The notes beneath the pieces are model-generated. The model made no database searches. It had not been told where the DNA came from and was given only the letters and a program-made list of their open reading frames with translations. 5,187 nt of DNA from Planctomycetaceae bacterium (GTDB lineage: Bacteria > Planctomycetota > Planctomycetia > Isosphaerales > Isosphaeraceae): NCBI GenBank assembly GCA_019232645.1, contig JAFANO010000273.1:1-5187 (forward strand), given 5' to 3'. Of this stretch, positions 1 to 5,187 are shown piece by piece; position 1 is the stretch's first letter; each line of letters begins with the position of its first letter. Position numbers and translations under genes: made by a program.

Positions 1-322
1 ATGGGGCTCCACGCACCGCACCGTCTGCCACGCCGCTGGTGAGCTCGCCCGTGATGAGGACGGGGACGGGTCCTGTGAGGTGCAGGTCAAGCCATCGCCG
101 TCGAGCCTGGATCTGAACAAGTCGACGAAGGTTTCCCCCTCTTGGGAACGGGAATCAGGAGGCGATTGGCTCCTCGTGGGCAATACCTGTAGATCGGCTT
201 ACCGCGGCAGACCAAGGCCCGTCGCTCCACCTGGGCCGGTCTCGCACCGGTGGGTGTTCGATTTCGATGGGATCGATGACGCCACTTGCCTGACCGATGA
301 AGCGGCGTCATTGTCTTCGTTG

Positions 323-360
323 GGACCTCGGTCTGGACCGATCGGCGGAAAACCCGGTCC
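323..360. repeat. Cluster of GGTC/GGACC dyads upstream of the sigma-54 element
   Basis: Within 38 bases the words GGACC (323-327 and 335-339), GGTC (330-333) and GGTCC (356-360) recur in both orientations. The strongest element is the dyad CGGTC-TG-GACCG at 329-340, which overlaps the perfect palindrome CCGATCGG at 338-345. The cluster ends about 110 bases before the -24 box of the sigma-54-like promoter at 471. This is the usual distance range for upstream binding sites of sigma-54 activator proteins. The repeats are seen directly; the operator role is inference. Confidence 0.3.
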
Positions 361-470
361 GCACTGCGGGCCCAACGTTGAGCCGCGGTGTCGACGGATT
401 TCGAGCGGTCCGCCCCTGGTATCAGTTGTCCTGGCCCTGGGTCCCGTCCCAGCCTCCCGGTCACATGCAT

Positions 471-486
471 TGGCACAATAATTGCT
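471..486 (+). promoter_or_regulatory. Sigma-54 (RpoN) -24/-12 promoter candidate
   Basis: The element reads TTGGCACAATAATTGCTA (470-487). It matches the sigma-54 consensus TGGCAC-N5-TTGCW at every specified base. The invariant GG (472-473) and GC (484-485) are separated by exactly 10 bases. Transcription would begin near 497 on the plus strand, toward mbtH and the PKS gene. Such promoters need an AAA+ activator bound upstream. No convincing coding sequence starts shortly after the site, so it would drive either a leader of about 840 bases to mbtH, an unrecognised small RNA or peptide, or nothing. The match is strong but not tested for function. Confidence 0.55.
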
Positions 487-546
487 AGGAGCTCAATCCT
501 TGCCCTAGTGTCAACGCAGACCCCCAAGATTTCGCAATCCCGAGTC

Positions 547-576
547 TTGACATTTTCCTGCCCATGGCAATAGCAT
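547..576 (+). promoter_or_regulatory. Possible housekeeping-sigma promoter
   Basis: A perfect -35 hexamer TTGACA (547-552) is followed after 18 bases by TAGCAT (571-576), which matches four of six positions of TATAAT, including the first two and the last. It lies in the AT-richer part of the upstream region and points toward mbtH, though about 760 bases away. The strict -35 match makes it worth listing. The -10 box is mediocre and the promoter rules of the host are unknown. Confidence 0.25.
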
Positions 577-822
577 GGCCCCTAAATGTCGATGAAGCGC
601 TTAAAGCCGAATGATTAGCGAGAGCCCGTGGCGGGTCTGCCGCCGGGCCCCGTCTCCCGCCGATCCCGCACGCGGGCGGAATCCGCCGCCGAGCGTGGGG
701 AAGTACCATCCTTCCATGGTCGCCTTGATCCTCCCTTCCATGATGGGAACACGGCTTGGCGCCCCTCACCGGGTCCTGGTTCAGTTAAGCATGAGCGATG
801 AGATGAATTGAGGGTGAAATGC

Positions 823-852
823 TTGACAGGCCATTCTGAAAAGGGGTAATTT
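823..852 (+). promoter_or_regulatory. Possible second housekeeping-sigma promoter
   Basis: A second perfect TTGACA (823-828) is followed at 18 bases by TAATTT (847-852), or at 16 bases by GGTAAT (845-850). Both are weak -10 candidates. About 60 bases further on, TGTCATAAT (911-919) resembles an extended -10 box but has no -35 partner at normal spacing. Any of these could start a transcript of mbtH with a 400-500-base leader. Evidence is limited to motif resemblance. Confidence 0.2.
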
Positions 853-1228
853 GGCCGGACACTGCGGAACAGTGAAATTGGGAGAAAATGCTAGATCTTG
901 GCGGTTCAGGTGTCATAATACACCCATCAGTCGCTCTTGCCCCGGATGGCAGGCGTTTCCATTTCGAATCACCTCGCGGGCGGAGTGCTCACCCCGGGGT
1001 GTGGCCCCCGACCGAGGAAGATCGGCTGAACCTGGACGATGAGAGCGAGTTGCCTCCGGGCGACTCGCGTCGCTGGGGTCGTGCCGAGGTCGACCGCGGG
1101 GTGGCCGTCGTCGCCTGGAGCGTCTCCCCCTTGCTTGCACGCCGATGAGCTCCTGATGGATCGACGCCCCGCGAGTAAGGGCGTGAGCACCGCGATCGCC
1201 GGAGCGCCGGGGATGTCACGTGCATGAG

Positions 1229-1244
1229 CGTGCCTTCGGGCATG
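1229..1244 (+). promoter_or_regulatory. UUCG-tetraloop hairpin upstream of mbtH
   Basis: The RNA of this stretch can form a six-base-pair stem (one G-U pair) closed by C-UUCG-G, the exceptionally stable tetraloop: TGCC (1231-1234), TTCG (1235-1238), GGCA (1239-1242), extended outward by G1230-T1243 and C1229-G1244. It is followed by AGTTTC rather than a real U-tract, so it is a poor intrinsic terminator. It ends about 90 bases before the mbtH start and could be a leader structure or a processing or stability element. A competing stem, CACG (1217-1220) with CGTG (1229-1232), overlaps its left arm. Confidence 0.3.
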
Positions 1245-1319
1245 AGTTTCGCCTGCTGAGCGGCCCGGCGCCCCTCCGGTTCCGGCACTTGGGCCGTATG
1301 CGCCGTCGTCCGCAACCCC

Positions 1320-1326
1320 GAGGAGA
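1320..1326 (+). promoter_or_regulatory. Ribosome binding site deciding the mbtH start
   Basis: GAGGAGA is a good Shine-Dalgarno sequence. It lies 8 bases before ATG 1335 but only 5 bases before the in-frame GTG at 1332. The spacing and the codon type both favour ATG 1335 as the start. Confidence 0.65.
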
Positions 1327-1334
1327 CTTCCGTG

Positions 1335-1550
1335 ATGTCGAACGGTCGTGTCGAGAGCGAAGCGGTCTATCAGGTCGTGGTCAACCACGAGGGGCAATAC
1401 TCGCTCTGGCCATCCGACCGCGAGCCCCCCCTGGGCTGGCAGGGTGTAGGCAAGGTCGGCACCAAGGACGAGTGCCTGGCCTATGTCGAAGAGGTCTGGA
1501 CCGATATGAGGCCGCTGAGCCTGCGGAAGACGATGGAGGAGTCGCGCTGA
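1335..1550 (+). CDS. MbtH-family NRPS adenylation-domain partner protein
   Basis: This 71-residue cytosolic protein belongs to the MbtH family, whose members bind adenylation domains of non-ribosomal peptide synthetases and support their solubility and amino-acid activation. It carries the family signature: N17-x-E19-x-Q21-x-S23-L24-W25-P26, then P32-x-G34-W35, then C47-L48 and W55-T56-D57-x-R59-P60, ending S62-L63-R64. The three hallmark tryptophans (25, 35, 55) are present, and the length is normal for the family (about 70). The N-terminus is unusual: the common NPFDD-type opening before the first strand is absent and replaced by a divergent [10 protein letters not shown] stretch. ATG 1335 is preferred over GTG 1332 because of the Shine-Dalgarno spacing. 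The gene sits 114 bases ahead of a co-directional FAAL-PKS gene, probably in one operon. This predicts an NRPS module off-window, since none is seen here. Confidence 0.93.
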   Translation: MSNGRVESEAVYQVVVNHEGQYSLWPSDREPPLGWQGVGKVGTKDECLAYVEEVWTDMRPLSLRKTMEESR

Positions 1551-1664
1551 CGATCGACACGGCGGGTCGTCACAGCGCGCCTCCCCCCTCGGGGTCGGTA
1601 TGCAGGTCCATCACGCGCCCGCGACGATCATCATCGCCTCGGGATCTCCGGATCGAATCCGCTT
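1551..1664 (+). other. Intergenic gap between mbtH and the FAAL-PKS gene
   Basis: This 114-base gap contains no terminator with a U-tract and no convincing promoter, which supports co-transcription of the two flanking genes. It is in the same reading frame as both genes and has no stop codon, so only the TGA at 1548-1550 separates them. It also has no ATG, GTG or TTG in that frame. The PKS start therefore cannot move upstream of 1665. Confidence 0.6.
1649..1661 (+). promoter_or_regulatory. Small hairpin where the PKS Shine-Dalgarno should be
   Basis: CGGAT (1649-1653) and ATCCG (1657-1661) can pair around a three-base loop, ending three bases before ATG 1665. There is no AG-rich Shine-Dalgarno sequence in front of this start. 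The stem is short, so an effect on initiation is only a possibility. Confidence 0.25.
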
Positions 1665-4600
1665 ATGTCAGTCATCCATCCTATGAGACCACACCTCAGC
1701 GATCCCATCTGCGACGCGGCCAGTTTCGTCGAGATCCTCAGGTGGCGGGCGACCCACCAGCCGGAGCGGTGCGCCCTGACCTTCGACGCGGGAGGTGAGG
1801 ACGAGGGCGAGGGGACCGCGCTCGGCATCGCCGCGCTGGACCGCCGGGCGCGCGCGCTGGCTGCGCGGCTTCAGGAGTTGCGGCTCGCCGGAGAGCGGGC
1901 CTTGCTGCTCTATCCACCGGGACTGGACTTCGTGGCCGCGTTCCTCGGCTGCCTCTACGCCGGGGCCGTCGCCGTGCCGGCGTACTTGCCCCGGGTCAAC
2001 CGGCCGATGACCCGGCTCCGCGCGATCGTGGCGGAGGCCCGGCCCGGGGCGGTCCTGACCACCTCGGCGCAAGGGCCCGACGTCCCGCGCTGGGCCGAGC
2101 AAATCCCCGAGCTCGCGGGCCTGCACCACCTGGCCACCGACGCGCTCGGCGACGACCGTGCCGACGACTGGCGCGACCCCGGGGTCGGGCGCGAGACGCT
2201 GGCCTTCCTCCAATACACCTCGGGCTCGACGGCCGACTCCAAGGGGGTGATGGTCACCCACGGCAATCTGCTGCACAACTCGGCGCTGATCCACCGCTGC
2301 TTCGAGTCGACGCCCGAGGGCCGGGGCGTCTTCTGGCTGCCCCTCTACCACGACATGGGGCTGATCGGCGGGGTGCTCCAGACCCTCTACTGCGGCGGCT
2401 CGAGCACGCTCCTGTCGCCGGTCGCCTTCCTGCAGCGCCCGATCCGATGGCTCCGGGCGATCTCGCGGACCCGGGCGACGATCAGCGGCGGGCCCAACTT
2501 CGCCTACGACCTCTGCGTCCGCAAGACCACGCCCGAGCAGCGGGCGGGGCTCGACCTGAGCCTCTGGTCGGTCGCCTTCAATGGCGCCGAGCCGATCCGG
2601 GCGGAGACGCTCGACCGCTTCGTCGAGGCGTTCGGGCCCTTCGGCTTCCGCCGCGAGGCCTTCCTGCCCTGCTTCGGCCTGGCCGAGGGGACGCTGATGG
2701 TCTCCGGCGGCCCGAAGTCGGCCCCCCCCGTCGTCCTGGCGGTCCGGCCCGAGGCGCTCGCGCGGGACCGGGTCGCCCTCGCCCCCGCCGACGACCCTCG
2801 GGCGCGGGTGCTGGTCGGCTCCGGCCGGGTCCCCGACGACCATGTGGTCGCGATCGTCGATCCCGAGGCCCGGACTCGATGCCCCGCCGACGGGGTCGGC
2901 GAGATCTGGGTCTCCGGCCCGAGCGTCGCGCAAGGTTACTGGGGCCGCCCCGAGGCGACCGAGCGGTCGTTCCGCGGCACCCTGGCCGACTCCGGCGAGG
3001 GGCCGTTCCTGCGGACCGGCGACCTCGGCTTCCTCCACGACGGCGAGCTGTTCGTCACCGGCCGACTCAAGGACCTGATCATCATCCGGGGCCGCAACAT
3101 CTATCCCCAGGACGTCGAGTGGACCGTCGAGCGGTGCCACCCCGCGCTCCGGCACGAGGGCGGCGCGGCGTTCGCGGTCGAGGCCGGCGGCGAGGAGCGG
3201 CTCGTCGTCATCCACGAGGTCGAGCGCCAGGCCAAGGGCGAGGGCGTCGAGGCGCTCCTCCGGGCCATCCGCCAGGCCGTCGCCGAGGAGCACGAGCTGG
3301 ACGTCCACGCCATCGCCCTGCTCAAGCCGGCCAGCCTGCCCAAGACCTCCAGCGGCAAGGTCCAGCGCCACGCCTGCCGCGAGGCCTTCCTCGAGGGCCG
3401 GCTCGAGGTCGTCGGGTCGTTCGTCCAGGAGGTCGCCGAGGCAGCCCCGGCCGCGCCGGCCGCCGAGGCCGAGGTCGCGTCCGAGGCGGCCGCCCCGGGC
3501 CCGGCCGGCCCGACCGCGCGGGCCATCCGGGACTGGCTCGTCGCGCGGCTGGCGACGACGCTGCGGGTCGAGCCGTCGGCGATCGACGTTCGGACGCCCT
3601 TCGCCGGCTTCGGGCTGGGCTCGCTCCAGGCGGTCGGCCTGGCGGGCGACCTCCAGGACTGGCTCGGGCGCCCACTCTCGCCGACGCTCGCTTATGAATA
3701 TCCCACGGTCGAGTCGCTGGCGCGGCACCTGGCCGGCGAGCCGGACGGGGCGGAAGCCACGCCTGGCGTGGCGCGGGACGGCGAGGACGACCGGATCGCG
3801 ATCATCGGGATCGGCTGCCGCTTCCCGGGCGCCGACGGCCCGGAGGCGTTCTGGCGGCTGCTCCGCGACGGCCTCGAGGCCGTCGGCGAGGTCCCGGCGG
3901 ACCGCTGGGACGTCGACGCCTACTACGACCCCGACCCCAGGGCGCCGGGCAAGCTGAACACCCGCCGGGGCGGCTTCCTCGACCAGGTCGACCAGTTCGA
4001 CGCCGACTTCTTCGGCCTCTCGCCCCGCGAGGCGGCGCGGATGGACCCGCAGCAGCGGCTGCTGCTGGAGGTGGCCTGGGAGGCGCTCGAGGACGCCGGG
4101 CAGGTGCCCGAGCGGCTGGCCGGCTCGCTCACCGGCGTCTTCATCGGGATCTCCACCAACGACTACGGCCGGCTCCAGTGGGACCTCGACGACCCGAGCG
4201 ACGCCTACATCATCACGGGCAACGCGGCGAGCATCGCGGCCAACCGGCTCTCGTACCTGTTCGACTTCCGGGGGCCGAGCCTGGCGATCGACACGGCCTG
4301 CTCGTCGTCGCTGGTGGCGGTCCACCTCGCCTGCCAGAGCCTCCGGGGCGGCGAGTCGTCGCTGGCGCTGGCCGGCGGCGTGAACCTGATCCTCTCGCCC
4401 GAGATCGCGGCCAACTTCACCAAGGCGGGGTTCCTCGCCCCCGACGGCCGGTGCAAGACGTTCGACGCTGGCGCCAACGGCTACGTCCGCGGCGAGGGGG
4501 CCGGCGTCGTCGTGCTCAAGCCGCTGGCGCGGGCCCTGGCCGACGGCGACCCGATCGTCGCCGTGATCCGCGGCGAGGCTGTCAACCAGGACGGCCGGAC

Positions 4601-5187
4601 CAACGGCCTGACGGCCCCCAACCCGCTGGCGCAGGAGGCCGTCCTCCGCGAGGCCTACCGCCGGGCGGGCGTGGCGCCGGGGCGGGTCCAGTACGTCGAG
4701 GCCCACGGCACCGGCACCTTCCTCGGCGACCCGATCGAGGCGAAGGCCCTCGGCTCCGTGCTCGCCGACGGCCGACCGGCCGGCCGGAAATGCCTCCTGG
4801 GGTCGGTCAAGAGCAACATCGGCCACCTGGAGGCCGCCGCCGGGATCGCCGGGCTGGTCAAGGTGGCGCTGGCGCTGACCCACAACGCGATCCCGCCGAG
4901 CCTCCACTTCGACCGCCCCAACCCGCACGTCCCGTTCGACGAGCTGCCGCTGCTCGTCCCGAAGGGCCTCGTCCCCTGGCCCGATCCGGACGGCCCGAGG
5001 CTGGCCGGGATCAGCTCGTTCGGGTTCGGCGGGACCAACGTCCACCTCGTGCTCGAGGAGGCGCCCAGGACGTCGAGAGCGGGCGAACCTCCCCGAGAGG
5101 ATGACGTCCACCTCGTCCCGCTCTCGGCGCGTGGCCCGGAGGCGCTCCGGGCGCTGGCCCGGTCGTATCGCGACTTCCTGGCGACGA
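1665..5187 (+). CDS. Fatty acyl-AMP ligase / ACP / ketosynthase type I PKS, 3' end off-window
   Basis: The first 1174 residues of a multidomain synthase are visible, with no stop before the window edge. Residues 1-589 form a FAAL, which adenylates a free fatty acid and passes it to an ACP. Its motifs are the ATP-binding loop [10 protein letters not shown] (185-194), NGAEP (306-310), FGLAE (337-341), TGD (451-453), the [18 protein letters not shown] segment (466-483) and KTSSGK (560-565) with the C-terminal lysine 565. After an Ala/Pro/Glu-rich linker (590-616) comes an ACP (617-690) with phosphopantetheine serine 653 in GLGSL. A ketosynthase (710-1130) carries DTACSSS with Cys879, HGTGT with His1014, NIGH with His1054 and FGFGGTN near 1120, all intact. 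Residues 1131-1174 begin the KS-AT linker, so an acyltransferase should follow. The start is ATG 1665, with ATG 1683 possible; neither has a Shine-Dalgarno. Oddities are ADS instead of the usual GTP/GxP in the ATP loop, and Gly652 before the ACP serine where Asp is usual. The fatty acid chain length cannot be read from sequence alone. Confidence 0.95.
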   Translation, partial: MSVIHPMRPHLSDPICDAASFVEILRWRATHQPERCALTFDAGGEDEGEGTALGIAALDRRARALAARLQELRLAGERALLLYPPGLDFVAAFLGCLYAGAVAVPAYLPRVNRPMTRLRAIVAEARPGAVLTTSAQGPDVPRWAEQIPELAGLHHLATDALGDDRADDWRDPGVGRETLAFLQYTSGSTADSKGVMVTHGNLLHNSALIHRCFESTPEGRGVFWLPLYHDMGLIGGVLQTLYCGGSSTLLSPVAFLQRPIRWLRAISRTRATISGGPNFAYDLCVRKTTPEQRAGLDLSLWSVAFNGAEPIRAETLDRFVEAFGPFGFRREAFLPCFGLAEGTLMVSGGPKSAPPVVLAVRPEALARDRVALAPADDPRARVLVGSGRVPDDHVVAIVDPEARTRCPADGVGEIWVSGPSVAQGYWGRPEATERSFRGTLADSGEGPFLRTGDLGFLHDGELFVTGRLKDLIIIRGRNIYPQDVEWTVERCHPALRHEGGAAFAVEAGGEERLVVIHEVERQAKGEGVEALLRAIRQAVAEEHELDVHAIALLKPASLPKTSSGKVQRHACREAFLEGRLEVVGSFVQEVAEAAPAAPAAEAEVASEAAAPGPAGPTARAIRDWLVARLATTLRVEPSAIDVRTPFAGFGLGSLQAVGLAGDLQDWLGRPLSPTLAYEYPTVESLARHLAGEPDGAEATPGVARDGEDDRIAIIGIGCRFPGADGPEAFWRLLRDGLEAVGEVPADRWDVDAYYDPDPRAPGKLNTRRGGFLDQVDQFDADFFGLSPREAARMDPQQRLLLEVAWEALEDAGQVPERLAGSLTGVFIGISTNDYGRLQWDLDDPSDAYIITGNAASIAANRLSYLFDFRGPSLAIDTACSSSLVAVHLACQSLRGGESSLALAGGVNLILSPEIAANFTKAGFLAPDGRCKTFDAGANGYVRGEGAGVVVLKPLARALADGDPIVAVIRGEAVNQDGRTNGLTAPNPLAQEAVLREAYRRAGVAPGRVQYVEAHGTGTFLGDPIEAKALGSVLADGRPAGRKCLLGSVKSNIGHLEAAAGIAGLVKVALALTHNAIPPSLHFDRPNPHVPFDELPLLVPKGLVPWPDPDGPRLAGISSFGFGGTNVHLVLEEAPRTSRAGEPPREDDVHLVPLSARGPEALRALARSYRDFLAT

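Larger units (their letters stand above)
1..1319. other. Gene-poor upstream region, no supported coding sequence
   Basis: I find no gene in this 1.3-kb stretch. The open frames on both strands are under about 160 codons, have mixed third-position composition unlike the strongly GC-biased PKS gene to the right, and show no recognisable motifs. A plus-strand frame is open from base 2 to a TAA at 479-481 but reads as low-complexity Pro/Arg/Gly/Ser sequence. A plus-strand frame at 888-1148 (86 codons) has a purine-rich stretch only three bases before its ATG and no family resemblance. The stretch around 480-930 is visibly richer in A and T than the flanks and contains the promoter-like elements listed separately. 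The region is probably a long intergenic or cluster-boundary segment; decayed gene remnants cannot be excluded. Confidence 0.6.

Noticed and set aside
2..120. A minus-strand segment reading PVPVLITGE, similar to the start of the Walker A region of sigma-54 activators (VLITGE followed by GTGKE)
   Set aside because: The following residues (LTSGVADG) break the Walker A motif. The frame has a TGA a short way upstream with no start codon after it, and no other activator motif is nearby. It is at most a decayed remnant, probably chance.
227..257. A hairpin CCGGT-ctcgc-ACCGG (236-250) as a possible terminator
   Set aside because: It is followed by TGGGTGTTCG without a U-tract and there is no identified gene before it to terminate. 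It is a short GC-rich stem expected by chance.
87..527. A 146-codon minus-strand frame and the overlapping 133-codon plus-strand frame at 80-481
   Set aside because: Neither shows domains, coherent hydrophobic patterning, codon bias or a ribosome binding site. They look like chance open frames.
851..866. A second sigma-54-like site, TTGGCCGGACACTGCG
   Set aside because: The GG and GC are separated by nine bases instead of ten, and the -24 box departs from consensus, so it fails the spacing rule.
888..1148. A possible 86-residue small protein starting at ATG 888
   Set aside because: A purine-rich GGGAG lies only three bases before the ATG. Codon third positions are unbiased in the first half and no homology is recognisable; not enough to call a gene.
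1220..1798. A 192-codon plus-strand frame spanning mbtH and the start of the PKS gene
   Set aside because: It overlaps the clear MbtH gene in another frame and has no family resemblance or proper codon bias.
2447..3697. A 416-codon plus-strand frame inside the FAAL-ACP region
   Set aside because: It is out of frame with the real protein, is extremely rich in Arg/Pro/Gly, and is explained by the GC-rich codons of the PKS gene.
4178..5104. A 308-codon plus-strand frame inside the KS region
   Set aside because: It is an Arg/Gly/Pro-rich out-of-frame translation of the ketosynthase; the KS frame has all expected motifs.
1668..5111. A 1147-codon open frame on the minus strand, antisense to the PKS gene
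   Set aside because: Its product is a low-complexity Arg/Gly/Asp/Val/Leu-rich sequence with no motifs. The opposite strand encodes an intact FAAL-ACP-KS with all catalytic residues, so this is a GC-bias shadow.

Overview
This window looks like the upstream edge of a lipid-initiated polyketide or lipopeptide biosynthetic gene cluster from a high-GC bacterium. The coding part is strongly GC-biased at third codon positions. It mixes CTC/GTC/CGG/GGC codons heavily, and a long gene-poor stretch precedes it. This style fits an Isosphaeraceae-like planctomycete best, with a myxobacterium as the alternative. That assignment is inference from style only; no taxonomic marker gene is present.

Layout. 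Bases 1-1319 hold no gene I can support: the reading frames there are short, unbiased in codon use and resemble no family. The stretch does contain plausible regulatory sequence. There is a near-perfect sigma-54 (-24/-12) promoter at 471-486, a cluster of GGTC/GGACC dyads about 110-150 bases upstream of it, two perfect TTGACA hexamers with poorer -10 boxes, and a short hairpin with a cUUCGg tetraloop about 90 bases before the first gene. Bases 1335-1550 encode a 71-residue MbtH-family protein with a good Shine-Dalgarno sequence. After a 114-base gap, 1665 to the right edge encodes the first 1174 residues of a large multidomain enzyme in the order fatty acyl-AMP ligase (FAAL), acyl carrier protein (ACP), ketosynthase (KS). 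It is cut off in the KS-to-acyltransferase linker.

How the genes work together. By family knowledge, the FAAL activates a free fatty acid as acyl-adenylate and loads it onto the phosphopantetheine arm of the adjacent ACP. The KS then condenses that fatty acyl starter with an extender unit that the next, off-window domains should supply. MbtH proteins assist adenylation domains of non-ribosomal peptide synthetases, so the small upstream gene predicts NRPS modules further to the right and a hybrid PKS/NRPS lipopeptide-type product. Both genes point the same way and probably form one transcription unit. The long open frames antisense to, or out of frame within, 1665-5187 are shadows of the GC-rich PKS gene.
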